Positions 1-11,163 are shown, counted from the stretch's first letter. The stretch: DNA of 64,000 bases from Bog-532 sp963720945 (GCA_963720945.1 CAVRHH010000005.1:1-64000); one strand, 5' to 3'. Notes: generated from the letters alone by a model not told the origin. Numbers and translations: made by a program.

Positions 1-660
1 TGAAGGGGCTGACCAGCAAGGGGGTCCAGTTCACCCAGATCCCGGTCGTCCAGGACCCGAACGATGCCAACCGGGTGCTGTGGCAGCAGCCCCAGGCCAC
101 CCAGCTGTTCAGCGCCATCGCCCACGATCAGTCCGTGGCGAAGCCCGCGAGGACGCCGGGTTCCACCCCGAAGACCGCGGCGTCCGCGGCGGCCAGCCCG
201 CCGCAGCAGCCCGGCATCAAGGTGCTGAACGCCACGGCCACGGCGGGCCTGGCGGCGCAGGCGGCGGCCGAGCGCTCAGCCAGGGCCATTACGACGTTCT
301 CGGCACCGGTAATGCCGCCGCGCCCTCGGCGGCTACGATCGTCCAGTACAGCTCGGCGGCGGACGCTGCGGCGGCCAGCACGCTGACTCAGGTCGTGCCG
401 GGCGCCGTGGTCCAGCAGGTACCCGGGGTCGCCAGCGGGACGGTCGACCTGATCCTGGGCTCCGGCTTCACCGGGATCAAGGCGGCCTCGCCGGGTTCCA
501 CGTCCGGCGCCAGGGCTCCTCCTCCGGCGCGAGTTCGTCCTCGTCCGGGGTCAGCAACGTCACCAAGACCTACGGCGGCATCACCGGGAACACGAACATC
601 TGTGCCGACTCCGGTGCGTTCACCGGCCCGGACGTGCCCGCCGAGGGTTCCGCTCCCTGA
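1..660 (+). pseudogene. LCP (LytR-CpsA-Psr) family protein, 3' part, frameshifted
   Basis: This is the distal part of an LCP-family protein; the start lies outside the window. LCP enzymes are membrane-anchored ligases that transfer polyprenyl-linked glycopolymers to peptidoglycan. Reading frame 3 gives the end of the catalytic domain and the start of a LytR_C-like domain (IKVLNATATAGLAAQAAAE). Near base 272 the homologous reading moves to frame 2 (YDVLGTGNAAAPSAATIVQY), and near base 510 to frame 1, which ends with the typical tail YGGITGNTNICADSGAF and stops at 658-660. Both shifts fit the loss of one base in a short G or C run, so sequencing error is as likely as true decay. Family call is good; pseudogene status is uncertain. 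Confidence 0.75.
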
Positions 661-675
661 CCGGCGGGCCAGGGA

Positions 676-1798
676 TCAGCGCCGGGCGACCGCCGCATCC
701 GCCGGGCCGGGCGGCGGCACGATCTCCTCGTCCGCGATGCGGGCCCGCTGCCCGGCGAAGGACACGATCAGCCAGGCGAGGATGCCGCCGGGGTAGATGA
801 AGTAACCGAAGCGGGTCGCCGGAGCCAGGATGAACATGAGAATCAGCCCGATCACCAGGCGGACGGCGGCGGCCGGAACCGTCCGGGGCGGCCGGACCAC
901 CAGCGAGGCCAGCACGGCGAGACCCGACACGATCAGCAGCGCGATGACGAACAACCGCCCGGCGTGGCCCGTCTGCGCGATCAGGTGCCCCGGAAGGGGA
1001 CTGACCGCCTGGGACGTCACGCTGGCCAGCCCGAGCGGGAACAGGATCGTGTTCTTCACCAGCGATTCCGGTTAACAGGCGAACGGGCCGACCAGGACCG
1101 CCACGACGCTGAGCGAAACGGCGGTCATGACGGCCGTCGCACGTTTACCGTCCCGGGCCAGCGCCAGGCTGATCGCCACGACGATCGCGGGCCACGCGGT
1201 GGCCTTCATCGAGGCGGCTCCGCCAAAGGACGCCGGCCAGCACCGGCCGGGGGTGCTGCCACATGAACGCGAAGCCGAGGCAGATCAGCGCGATGATCGG
1301 CACGTCCGTCCCGCCGACCGCGAGCTCGAACGCGATGATCGGGGTCGCGGTGACGAAGACGGTCCAGCGGGCCACGTCCTTCGCCTGCGCTACCCGCAGG
1401 GCCAGCGCGAACACGGCCACGAACGCGACACCGAACCACACCCGCGGATCAGCGAGCGGGCTGGGCCCGGCCACGGCCCACAGCAGGCCGAAAGCGGTCA
1501 TGGCGGGCGGATCGGGATGGTAGGGTCGGGGTACGCGATGGCTGAGCACGGCGGGTGCCTGATACGGCGTGCCGTGGTGGACCAGCAGCTGCGCCGATCA
1601 CGCGATGACGCTGACCTCTGGCTGCCCCTGGCCGGTCCACGCCATCCAGGCGAGCGGCACGATCAGCGCACCGCACAGGCTCACCGCAAGGGCCAGGTCC
1701 GTCCCCCGCGACCGCCAGGCCAGCACGGACACGGCGGCGAGCCCATAGCCGAAGGCCGCCATGAGGCCCCACATGCGGTGCAGGTAGTCGCTGGACAC
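676..1798 (-). pseudogene. GT87/DUF2029-like integral membrane glycosyltransferase, multiply frameshifted
   Basis: Fragments in different frames line up as one polytopic membrane protein of the actinobacterial GT87/DUF2029 type (polyprenol-phosphate-mannose-dependent transferases). The N-terminal piece reads SSDYLHRMWGLMAAFGYGLA. A middle piece contains HGTPYQAPAVLSHRVPRPYH followed by DPRVWFGVAFVAVFALAL. The C-terminal piece has NTILFPLGL and LILMFILAPATRFGYFIYPG. An in-frame stop (TGA where Trp is expected) near 1598 and frame changes near 1210 and 1070 break the gene. The chosen start is a GTG at 1798. It sits tail-to-tail with the LCP gene; a cell-envelope role is inferred. Indels here match the pattern seen throughout the first 8 kb. 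Confidence 0.6.
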
Positions 1799-1985
1799 CG
1801 CAACACGCCGCCGCCGAACAGGGCGCGGCCGCGAACGCGGCAGCAACCAGACCGGTGTACGGTGCTCAGCGACTGCCACGACGGGCCTGCCCGGGCGCAA
1901 GGCCGCGCCCACGTGCTGGAATGCGCGTCAGCAAGGACATCCGCGATCCTCCCCGCGCGATCCTATCCATTGCCCCCTGTTGACC

Positions 1986-3603
1986 TTACCCCCGGTGCGA
2001 CCGCCGGGCCGGTGTTGTTATCGCAGGTTTACGCCGTTCCGTCCCGGCTGTCGCCGTCTGCCGTGGGCCGCTCACGGTAGTGGGCCATGTCCCGATCCCC
2101 GGCATTGCATCCGCGCGATGACCATCACGCAGTGTCCAGGCCGTCGGTGCCGGCGCCCGCGGTGGGCCGCAGGCCGCGCCGGGCCGCCGCGGCGGACCGC
2201 CCCGCTGCGGAGGCAGCCGGGCGGAGTAAATGGAGTACCCGTCGATGTAACGGGCGACAACGGTCGCGATCACGGTGGCCGCTAGCATCGGGACCATAAT
2301 CTGGAAACGGCCGTGCGTGAGCTCGAGTTCGAGGGCCAGGCTGGCCAGCGGGGCCTGCATCGCGGCACCCAGCATCGCGGCCGCGCCCACCATCGCGTAC
2401 GCGCCCGACGGTGAACCGGGCCAGAGCAAGGTCCCGCGATGCCGAAGGCCCCGCCGAACAACGCGCCGGTGCTCAGGGTGGGTGTGAACAGCCCGCCGGA
2501 GGCCCCGCTGCCCAGGCAGAGCGCCGTCACCAGCGGTTTGAGCACGAACAGCGCGAGCAGCAGGCTGAAGCCGCCCGCCCCGACGAACGCGTCGTGTGCG
2601 ATGTCCCGCCCATTGCCGAACAGCTGCGGGTAGGCGAATCCGATCAGCCCGAGCACCCCGAACGCGACGACCGGGGCGAACAGCGCGAGCCGCCCGGTGA
2701 TCCGGTAGTACGACACCCAGCCGATGAGCCGGATGTCGCCGGCCGCGACCACCCCGATCACCGGCCCGGCCAGCAGCGCCCAGACCAGCAGCGGGGCGCT
2801 GAACCGGTAGGCGGGGATATCCGGGTAGGTGGCGTTTTCCGGCAGGTAGATCCAGGCGACGGCGGTGGCGATACCCGAGCAGGCCAGCGCGGGCAGCACG
2901 ACCGGGAGGGCGAGGCTGCCCACCAACACTTCCGCGGTGAACAGAGCACCGGCCAGCGGAATGTTGTACACCGCGGCCAGGCCCGCACCGCCCCCGCACG
3001 CGACCAGCAGCCGCCGCTGACCGGTGGACAGCTGGGCCCACCCGGCCAGGTAGCTCGCCGACACGCCGCCCATCAGTTTCGGGGCCGCCTCCCGGCCGAG
3101 GGACGCACCCATGCCGATGACGAGCTCAGACAGCAGCGAGGTGCCGAGGGAGCGCGGGAACGAAAGCCGCCCGTCCCCGTTCCAGATCGAGTCGTCGATC
3201 TCGGTCTTCTGCCCGGCCGTGTAGCGGCGCAGCAGGTACCAGCCGACTCCGCCGACGACGCCCGCGACCAGGAGGGACACGAGGCGGCGCAGGTCCGACA
3301 TTGCCGGGCGCCTGATTCGAGGTCACCGGTGTGGTAGCCGAACGCGAGGTGCTCGACGGTGAACAGGAGGTACATCAGCGCCGCGCCGAACAGGCCCGCC
3401 GCCACGCCGGTCGCCACGAGGACCAGCCAGAAGGCCGGGGTCAGTGCGGTATCCCCGTCACTGGTCACGTTCGGCTGCTCGGTCGCGCCACGGCCGGACG
3501 GGAGGCGCCGCTTGATCAGCGGCTGCGGGATGCGGAGGCGTTCACTGGGCCACGGCGGGCTGCCTGCTGCCTCACCGCCGCGCCGCCTGAGCGCGGACCA
3601 CAT
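1986..3603 (-). pseudogene. ClC-family chloride channel/transporter, two frameshifts
   Basis: ClC proteins are homodimeric membrane channels or Cl-/H+ antiporters. The pieces, in order, are an N-terminal helix (LTPAFWLVLVATGVAAGLFG), the long central part with the GREAAP motif (usual G[K/R]EGP) and GSGASGGLFTPTLSTGALFG (usual GSGxPGG and GGxFxPxL region), and a C-terminal part (AMVGAAAMLGAAMQAPL, then IDGYSIYSARLP). The frame changes near 3305 and near 2430. Together the pieces make a near full-length ClC core without an obvious CBS domain. The shifts look like single-base indels in a G/C-rich stretch; the gene may be intact in the organism. Confidence 0.75.
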
Positions 3604-3690
3604 CCGTGCCGCCCTTCCGCGCGAAACTTTTACATCGGTAAATTCACTCTAGTCACGTGGCCGCGGGTGCGGCGGAGGCGGGCCGCCGGA

Positions 3691-5990
3691 TCAGGCCGGC
3701 TCGCTGCGTACGCCGAGCCATCCGGTGAGGAAGTCGCGGATCGTCAGCGCCCACAGGTACCCGGCCAGCGCGATACACGCGAACGGCATGATGCCCAGCG
3801 CCGCCGCCACGCCCAGCGCCAGCATACGTACCTCCCAGCCCAGGCCGGTGACGTCGGCGGGCCGTCCGTCCGCCGCCGTGGGCGGCCAGGTCAGGCCGTA
3901 GCTGGCGGCACCCCGGCTCCCGGCGGGACGCTCCTGCGTGGCCGGGCCGCGGGCCTGATCGCTACGGCTCTGCGCGCTGCCGGCCTGCGCGCGGTGCGGC
4001 CCGCGACGGGCCTGCGCACGGTCCTGCTCAGGGGACTGCTCCGGCAGGCCTCCTCCGCGCGGGACGGCTGGCGGCGGCCCGGCTTGCCGGGGCGGCCGTC
4101 CGCGGCCCTGGCCGCAGGCCAGCGCATCCGGTGCCGGGCCCGGTAGGCGACATCCAGGTGGCGCAGGACCACGGCGGCGATCACCGCGAATACCAGCGGC
4201 GGCGACACCGCCCGGCTGAACGCCAGCGCGGCCAGGAACAAGTACTCTCCCACCTGCAGCAGCGGCGGCACCAGCCAGTCCAGACGACCGTCGTGCGGAT
4301 GGCGCGAGCCAAGGCCGGCCAGCAGCATCGCCTCCACCGGGGTCAGCACGAGCACGCCGGACAGGTTGCCCATGCCGAGCAGGGCCAGCGCCACCGTCAC
4401 GAACACCCCCACCAGCACGGGCGGCACGGGCGGAATGCGGCCCTCCACCAGGCGGCCCAGCCACAGCGAGATGGGGCCGTCGTCGCGGTAGGCGGCAATC
4501 TGGCCGCCCGCGGTGGTTTCGCGGTGGGCCGCGGTGCGGGACCGTGGCGGCCGCCCGGCGGCCGCCACGCGGCCCGTCCCGGTGGCCCGCAGCCCGACCG
4601 CGGAGAGCGCGTTCTCCCCGAACCCGTCATCGGGGTAAGCGCCGTCATCAGGGCCCGGTCCGTCCTCGGGGACCGGGCCGTCCGGCGTGTGCGGGCCGTC
4701 CGTCAGGGCGCTCAGTACCCCGAAGGGGCCTGCCGCGGCGTCCAGGCTGATCGCTCCCTCGTCGGCCGGGGCGAGGGCGCCGGACGGCGGCCGTCGGCCG
4801 TCCGCCGCGCTGTCGTGCAGGCCGATGAGCCGCGCGGTGAGCACGTAGCCGAACGCGAGTACCCCCCAGCCGATCAGCGCCAGGAAGGCCACCCGCGGAC
4901 CCCAGATCCCCCCGGCCACGATGAGCAGCAGGACCCGTTCGCCGGCCGGCAGCAGGAGGGCCCGTTCGATCCGCCGCCGTCCGGCCGAGCGCGGCAGCCG
5001 GGTCCGGCCGCCCGTGCTCTCCGTGGCGCGCTCGTAGCACAGGTCGGCCATCCGGCGGACGGCCAGCACCGCCATGGCCGCGACCGCCAGATGCCAGACG
5101 CCGCCCGGGCCGTCGCCGATGGCGGCGATCCCGGAACCGCCCTGGCCGCCCGTTCCGCTGAGGCCGGCGCTGGCGGCCAGGGCGTACACGGCGCACTCAG
5201 TGATCGCCCACCCGGCGGCCGACAGCCAGTCGCCGGCGGGCTGGATGACACGGCTGCGGGCGCCAGCCCGTCCGCTGCGTCCCGCCGGGCCGCCGAGCGC
5301 CCCGATCGCGGCCAGCACGGGCCCGGGCGCCGCCGCCAGTATCCGGCCCGCGCGGCTGGAGACGAAGGCCGCCAGCAGGGCCACCGCGGCGACGGCTTTC
5401 GCGGTCGGGGTCGGCTCGGTGAACCAGATAGCCGAGGTCAGGCCGAGGCCGAGGCTGATGCCCATCAGGGCAGCCAGCGCGAGGGCCCGTTCGGACGCCC
5501 ACCGCGCCACGTCCCGGGCAACCGGGTCAGCGAACAGCTCCGCGACGAACCCGTCCTCGTCCCGGTCGGCATCCCCGTCCGGTCTGGCCTCGACGAACCG
5601 TACGGCCACGCCGCGGCGGGCCAGCTCGCCGATGAGCGCGCTCACGTGATCCGGCGTCTCCGGCCGGGACGCGAGGTATTCCGCGGCCTCGGCCAGCGCC
5701 CGCAAATCCGAGGGGCCGACAAGAATGGCCCGGCAGTCGTCGCGGGCCTCCGCGTCGCCGGCGGTCCCGTCGGCATCCAGCAGCCGGGCCAGCGACTGCC
5801 GGGGCACGGCGAGGTCACCGGCGCAGATCAGCATCGGCTCGCCGGTAGCGCGCGCCGCGGCCGCGATCGTCCGCAGGCCGCCACCTGAGGCGGCGTTCTC
5901 GGTCGCGTCGACCCGTCGCACGCCAAGCGATGTCAGCTGGCCGCAAAGCCCAGCAGCAGGCTCGGCCGCGAGGACCAGCGCAACGGTCAT
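3691..5990 (-). CDS. DUF5941-type multi-domain membrane protein (3' frameshift)
   Basis: A long actinobacterial protein of the DUF5941 type. The first ~180 residues look like a degenerate nucleotidyltransferase-type fold (MTVALVLAAEPAAGL... with CAGDLAVPRQSL). Then come several hydrophobic segments, an Asp/Pro/Gly-rich linker, and a conserved membrane block beginning DDGPISLWLGRLVEGRIPP. The uninterrupted frame stops at 3891, but the C-terminal membrane helix LALGVAAALGIMPFACIALA lies in another frame ending at 3691, so one indel between 3891 and about 4130 is likely. It is divergent from the adjacent IspD/TarI gene, a pairing I associate with actinobacteria; an envelope-polymer or phospholipid role is inference. 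No enzymatic activity is established. Confidence 0.6.
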
Positions 5991-6238
5991 CTAGCTGTCC
6001 TCTCAGCGGCCTGTCGCCCCGATCCTCCTATCGACCGGCCGCCCACAGTGTGCCCTGAGCCCTGAACCACTAGAAGGTGCTGCTCAGGCCCACAACGTTC
6101 CCAGAAGACTACCGAGCTAACCCGGTAAATCCGTGAACGGGCACACGTTGTCGCCGGCGTTTCACGCAACCGGACCACGGCGCGGCGGGCCGGAGCACCC
6201 CGTCCGGGCCGGGCCCGGCATCCAGTAAAGTCCGGCTC

Positions 6239-6968
6239 ATGCGGATGGTCGCGGTCGTGCTGGCGGGCGGAATCCAGCCAGCGATTCGGTGCTGACGTGC
6301 CAAAACAGCTGCTGAGACTGGACGGCAGGACGCTGATCGAGCATTGCGTGGCGGCCTTCGACCAGGCGCCGGGGATCGACGAGATCCTGGTCGTGATGCC
6401 ATCGGACCGCATCGATGAGGCGGCGAAACTGCTGGACGGCGGCGGCTACCGCAAGCTCGCCGGGATCATCGCGGGGGGGACCACCCGCCCGGGATCCACC
6501 CGCCGGGCGATCGCCACCGTCAGTGCGCGGACGGCCGCCCGGAGCCCCGGTGAGTGCGGCGTGCTGCTGCACGACGCGGCCCGGCCGCTCGTCGGCCAGC
6601 GGATCATCGCCGATTGCGTGGCGGCGCTCGGCTCGGCGGACGCGGTCGGCGTGGCCGTGCCGACGTCGGACACCATCGTCGTGGTCAGCGACGGCGTGAT
6701 GACCCGGATACCGCGGCGGGACAGCCTGCTCCGCTGCCAGACCCCGCAGGCCTTCCGGCTGCCGGTGATCGCGCGCGCGCACGAGCTCGCCCTGGCCGAC
6801 CCGGACTTCACCCCCACCGATGACTGCGGCGTCGTGCTGCGCTATCTGCCGGACGTCCCGGTGCACGTGGTGCCGGGCAGCGAGCGCAACCTGAAGATCA
6901 CCTATCCGCGGGACCTGGCCGTCGCCGAGACCCTGCTGCGGGCCGGTGACGGCGAGGTCAGCTCCTGA
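6239..6968 (+). CDS. IspD/TarI-family cytidylyltransferase (5' frameshift)
   Basis: The family transfers CMP from CTP to 2-C-methyl-D-erythritol 4-phosphate (IspD) or ribitol 5-phosphate (TarI). The clear body reads VPKQLLRLDGRTLIEHCVAA from 6297, with LLHDAARPLV, RRDSLLRCQTPQAFR and TDDCGVVLRYL motifs and the end SERNLKITYPRDLAVAETLL. The natural start MRMVAVVLAGG lies at 6239 in another frame; about one extra base near 6275 separates it from QRFGADVPKQ. The neighbours (DUF5941, aminotransferase, GT2) favour a role in an envelope polymer or polar lipid over isoprenoid synthesis, but this cannot be decided from sequence. The stop overlaps the convergent aminotransferase gene by 11 bases. Confidence 0.75.
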
Positions 6969-8331
6969 TCGCCTGCTTGACCAGGGTCCGGCCGAAGTCC
7001 CACATGAGCCCGCTGCCGCGGCTGGCGTCGTCCATGATGTCAATGAACGCCTCGCGGAAGAGCTTGACGTCGGTGTCGCCGATGGTCAGCGGCGGGATCA
7101 GCTTGATGATCTCCACGAAGTCGCCGGACACCTGGGTGAGGATCCGGTGCCGCTGGAACAGCGCGACCACCACCATCTGGGCGAACAGGCCGCGCCGGGC
7201 GGCCTGTAGCATGTTCCAGCTCGTCCGCAGCTTCAGCGACTTCGGCTTGGTGAACTCGATGCCGATCATCAGGCCGCGACCGCGGACCTCGCCGAGCAGT
7301 TCGTACCGGTCGACCATCTCCTGCAGGGCCCCGCGCAGCGCGTCGCCGGTCCGGGCCGCGTTCTCGGTCAGCCCGTCGGTCTCGATGACGGACAGCGTCG
7401 CGAGGCCGGCGGCCATGGCGGCGGCCCCGGAGCCGAACGTCGAATCGTGCACGAGCACCCGGTCGATCGACGAGTACACCTTGTCGAAGATCCACGCCTT
7501 GGCCATCGTCGCGCCGACCGGGACGAACCCGCCGGACAGCGCCTTGGCGACGGTGATGATGTCGGGCTCGATGTCTTCGTGCTGGTAGGCGAAGAACTTC
7601 CCGGTGCGCCCGAAGCCGCTCTGCACCTCGTCGCAGATGAGCAGGGCCCCGTGGGAATGCAGCAGGCCGGCCGCGGCGGCCAGGAACCGGCCGGCGCGAT
7701 GTGCACGCCCTTGCCCTGCACCGGCTCGATGATGAGCCCGGCGACGTCTCCCTTGCGCAGCTCGCGTTCCAGCGCGTCCAGGTCACCCAGCGGGATGCAT
7801 GCGTCGGGCAGCAGCGGGTTGAACCCCTTGCGGAACTCGGCCGAGCCGTTGACCGACAGCGACCCGGTGGTCAGCCCGTGGAAGGCGTGGTCGCAGTACA
7901 GCACGCGCTGCTTGGCGGTGGCGTAGCGGGCGAACTTCAGCGCTGCCTCGACCGCCTCGGTCCCGCTGTTGCAGAAGTAGAACCCGGTCCATCCCCGGTG
8001 CCTTGGCCAGCAGCCGCTCGGCGAGCAGCCCCGGCAGCAGCGGGGTGTCGAACTGCACCCAGTCGGCCAGCTCAGCGTCGAGCACGTCGTGCAGCGCCTT
8101 GCGGATGACGGGATGGTTCCGCCCGGCCGCGAAAACCCCGAATCCGGACAGGAAGTCGGTGTACCGGTTGCCCTGGCTGTCGTAGAGGTAGGCACCCTCG
8201 GCTCGTTCGTAAACGTGGTCGAAGCCGATGGCGTGCAGCATCCGGGGCAGCTGGGGGTTGAGGTAGCGACCGGTCAGCTCGTATCCCTGCCCGCTGCGCG
8301 CGCTCAGGAGACTGGGCAGATCAAAGGTCAT
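6958..8331 (-). CDS. Class-III PLP-dependent aminotransferase, two frameshifts
   Basis: A fold-type I, class-III aminotransferase. The N-terminus is MTFDLPSLLSARSGQGYELT, then LYDSQGNRYTDFLSGFG. The cofactor region NSGTEAVEAALKFARYATAK is in a second frame (shift near 7985). The C-terminal half begins at CDEVQSGFGRTGK in a third frame (shift near 7697) and includes the PLP lysine in ITVAKALSGGFVPVGA and VHDSTFGSGAAAMAAGLATL. Both shifts fit one missing base. Total length would be about 455 residues, normal for the class. The substrate is unknown. It is head-to-head with nothing obvious and tail-to-tail with the cytidylyltransferase; their joint function is inferred only from proximity. Confidence 0.8.
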
Positions 8332-8450
8332 GGTCCATTCTCTCCCGCCTGCGCGGATGACCGAGCTAATGACCCGGTCAACACGCATTGTGCGATAGCT
8401 AGCGATCCGGTAACGGCTCCGTCGCCGTGCTGGGCCACGGCCCCGGCTGG

Positions 8451-9596
8451 TCAGCGCGGGACCGGGCCGGGTAACTGACCGACCGACCGCGGCGCCGCGG
8501 GTTCCGGCGCGGCCGGGCGCGGCCGGGCGTTTCCGCCTCGCCCTCGCAGCAGCGTCCGCGGGCTGGTCAGGAACCCGGCGCCCCAGCACAGGTGCATCGT
8601 GGCCAGGGCCAGCGGCACCCGGGCCCGGACCCGGAGCGCCAGGTCACGGCCCCAGATCGCGGCCACGGCGGCGATCCCGGCCAGGTAGGTGGCGGGAATC
8701 ACCAGGCCGAGGGCCAGCCAGCCCAGGGCGGCGGGCGCTCCGGCGGCGAATGCGGCCAGGCCGGCGGCTCCGGCGGCGGCTCCGGCGGCGATCACCGACA
8801 CGGCGGCCGGCGGGGCCAGGTAGCGCAGGCTGATCGTGCCGGCGTGCTGCCGGGCCACGACCCGCCGCCACCGGCCGTAGTGGAAGTACTGGGCGCCCAG
8901 CGCCCGCGGGCTGGAGCGCGGCCGGTAGGTGACCCGCAGCTGCGGCTCGAACCAGATGACGCCCCCGGACAGCCGGATGCGGTGGTTGAGCTCCCAGTCT
9001 TCGGCCCGCAGGAAGTGCTCGTCGTAGCCCCCGGCCTTCTCGATGGCCCACCGCTGATAGACGCCCAGGTAGACGCTGTCGACCGGGCCGGCCTGCCCGC
9101 CGGTGTGGAAGCTCGCCCCGCCGACCCCGGCCTTTGAGGTCATGGCCCACGCGACGGCCTGCTCGAAGGCCGTCACGCCCTCGGCGGCCATGACCCCGCC
9201 GACGTCGGCCGCACCGGTCTCCTGCAGCGTCCGGACCGCAGTGCGCAGATAGCCGGGCGGCAGCATGGCGTGCCCGTCGACGCGGGTGATGATGCCGAAC
9301 CGGGCCGCCTTGATCGCGGCGTTCACGCCGGAGGGGATCTTGCCGCTCGGGTTGGGTACCACCGTGACGTGCGGGTTGTCCGTGGCGAGCTGCCCGGCGA
9401 TGGCCAGCGTGCGGTCCCGCGACGGCCCGACCGCGAGGACCAGCTCGATCTCGCCCGGGTAGTCCTGCTCCAGGATGTGCCGCACCGCGTCGGCCAGGTG
9501 CCGGGCCTCATTACGGACGGGCATGACGACCGATACCGGTGGCCAGTCACCGGCGCGTGCCGGCGGGTCCGCGGGGCCGGGGAATGTGTGCACCAT
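8451..9596 (-). CDS. Family 2 glycosyltransferase with C-terminal membrane helices
   Basis: GT-A fold glycosyltransferase of family 2, intact. After a short N-terminus it shows WPPVSVVMPVRNEARHLADA, the acceptor/donor site region RVDGHAMLPPGYL (the DxD position reads VDGH), and FLRAEDWELNHRIRLSGG (ED motif). The C-terminal third has two to three hydrophobic segments rich in Ala and Gly, so it is probably membrane-attached and acts on a lipid-linked acceptor. I chose ATG 9596 (MVHTFPGPADPP); an upstream in-frame start at 9653 would add 19 residues with no homology signal. It lies 120 bases downstream of the aminotransferase start region, on the same strand. Acceptor and sugar are unknown. Confidence 0.8.
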   Translation of the reverse strand: MVHTFPGPADPPARAGDWPPVSVVMPVRNEARHLADAVRHILEQDYPGEIELVLAVGPSRDRTLAIAGQLATDNPHVTVVPNPSGKIPSGVNAAIKAARFGIITRVDGHAMLPPGYLRTAVRTLQETGAADVGGVMAAEGVTAFEQAVAWAMTSKAGVGGASFHTGGQAGPVDSVYLGVYQRWAIEKAGGYDEHFLRAEDWELNHRIRLSGGVIWFEPQLRVTYRPRSSPRALGAQYFHYGRWRRVVARQHAGTISLRYLAPPAAVSVIAAGAAAGAAGLAAFAAGAPAALGWLALGLVIPATYLAGIAAVAAIWGRDLALRVRARVPLALATMHLCWGAGFLTSPRTLLRGRGGNARPRPAAPEPAAPRSVGQLPGPVPR

Positions 9597-9744
9597 GACG
9601 ACCGTCACGCTACTGCACGCGACGGAGTTTTTGCCGCGTGGATCCCCGATCACTGCCTTACCAACCGGGGATCCTTACGTTCGGTGACGGCCTGCGGGCG
9701 GCCCGCGCACCCCCGGCGCGCGGGCCGCCGGCCCGGCCGCTGAC

Positions 9745-11163
9745 CTACTGCCCGGTGTCCTCCAGGCCGGAGTCCTCGAGCATCTCGGTCACCAGCGCCG
9801 CGATCTGCGACCGCTCCGAGCGCACCAGGGTCACGTGCGCGAACAGCGGATGGCCCTTGAGCTTCTCGATGACCGCGACCACGCCATCGTGCAGGCCGAC
9901 GCGCAGATTGTCCCGCTGCGCGATGTCGTGGGTGAGCACGACCCGGGAACCGGACCCGATCCGGGACAGCACGGTGAGCAGCACGCCCCGTTCCAGCGAC
10001 TGGGCCTCGTCCACGATCACGAACGCGTCGTGCAGGGACCGGCCGCGGATGTGGGTGAGCGGGAGCACTTCGAACATGTCCCGGTTGAGCACCTCGTCGA
10101 TGACGTCCTGCGTGGTGACCGCGGACAGGGTGTCGAAGACTGCCTGGGCCCACGGGTTCATCTTGTCGGCTTCGGAGCCGGGCAGATAGCCCAGCTCCTG
10201 GCCGCCAACGGCGTAGAGCGGCCGGAAGACGATCACCTTGCGGTGCTGGCGGCGCTCCATCACCGCCTCAAGGCCGGCGCACAGCGCGAGCGCCGACTTG
10301 CCGGTCCCGGCGCGGCCGCCGAGGGAGATGATGCCCACCTCCGGGTCAAGCAGCAGATCGAGCGCGACCCGCTGTTCGGCGCTGCGCCCGCGCAGGCCGA
10401 ACGCCTCCCGGTCACCCCGGACCAGCTGGACGGATTTGTCCGGCTTGACCCGGGCCAGCGCGCTGCATCCCTCGGAGACCAGGACGAGGCCGGTGTGGCA
10501 GGGCAGGTCGCGGGCCGCTTCACAGTCGAGCGTCCCGGCCGAATACAGCTCCTCGATGTCGGCCCGCGGCACGGTCAGCTCCGACATGCCCATCCAGCCC
10601 GAGTCGGCGGGCAGCCCGGCCCGGTACTCCTGCGCGGCCAGGCCCACCGAGGCCGCCTTCACCCGCAACGGCAGATCCTTGCTGACCAGTACCACGTCGT
10701 GGCCCTCGGCCGCGAGGTTGCAGGCGACGGAAAGGATGCGGGTGTCGTTGTCGCCCAGCCGGAATCCGGCCGGCAGGACGCCGGTATCTGTGTGATTCAG
10801 TTCCACCTTGACCGTGCCGCCCAGGTCGTTGACGGGCAGCTCGGCGTCCAGCCTGCCGTGCTCTATCCGGAGGTCGTCGAGGTAGCGAAGCGCCTGGCGG
10901 GCGAAGTACCCCAGTTCAGGATGGTGGCGCTTGGCCTCCAGTTCGGTGACGACGACGACCGGCAGCACCACGAGATGCTCGTCGAACCGGCTGAACGCAG
11001 CCGGGTCGGAGAGCAGGACGCTGGTGTCGAGCACGTAGGTTCGGACTTTGCTGCGGGACCGCCCGGCAGCCGCGCCGGCACGCCGCCTGGGCTTGCTGCC
11101 CGACGCGGGAACTGGCTGGCTGCTGGCTTGCTGCGGACCGCGGCGAATCGAGGAACTGGCCAC
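9745..11163 (-). CDS. PhoH-family ATPase with N-terminal PIN domain (PhoH2 type)
   Basis: Two-domain PIN-PhoH protein, as in mycobacterial PhoH2, which couples an RNase-fold PIN domain to an ATPase/helicase. The PIN domain begins near residue 40 (TYVLDTSVLLSDP) with acidic residues in VVTELEAKRHHPE and LGDNDTRILSVA. The PhoH domain has Walker A GRAGTGKS near residues 283-290 and Walker B FVIVDEAQSL near 382-390, with GSRVVLTHDIAQRD after it. The start is GTG 11163 because GGGGAG sits 5 bases before it; an upstream ATG-type start at 11193 would overlap the leader. A structured 5' region precedes it. Likely role: RNA turnover or processing under stress, by family. Confidence 0.88.
   Translation of the reverse strand: MASSSIRRGPQQASSQPVPASGSKPRRRAGAAAGRSRSKVRTYVLDTSVLLSDPAAFSRFDEHLVVLPVVVVTELEAKRHHPELGYFARQALRYLDDLRIEHGRLDAELPVNDLGGTVKVELNHTDTGVLPAGFRLGDNDTRILSVACNLAAEGHDVVLVSKDLPLRVKAASVGLAAQEYRAGLPADSGWMGMSELTVPRADIEELYSAGTLDCEAARDLPCHTGLVLVSEGCSALARVKPDKSVQLVRGDREAFGLRGRSAEQRVALDLLLDPEVGIISLGGRAGTGKSALALCAGLEAVMERRQHRKVIVFRPLYAVGGQELGYLPGSEADKMNPWAQAVFDTLSAVTTQDVIDEVLNRDMFEVLPLTHIRGRSLHDAFVIVDEAQSLERGVLLTVLSRIGSGSRVVLTHDIAQRDNLRVGLHDGVVAVIEKLKGHPLFAHVTLVRSERSQIAALVTEMLEDSGLEDTGQ

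Noticed and set aside
4131..5888. 585-codon open frame antisense to the DUF5941 gene
   Set aside because: Low-complexity Arg/Gln/His composition typical of antisense frames; the minus strand shows membrane helices and conserved blocks.
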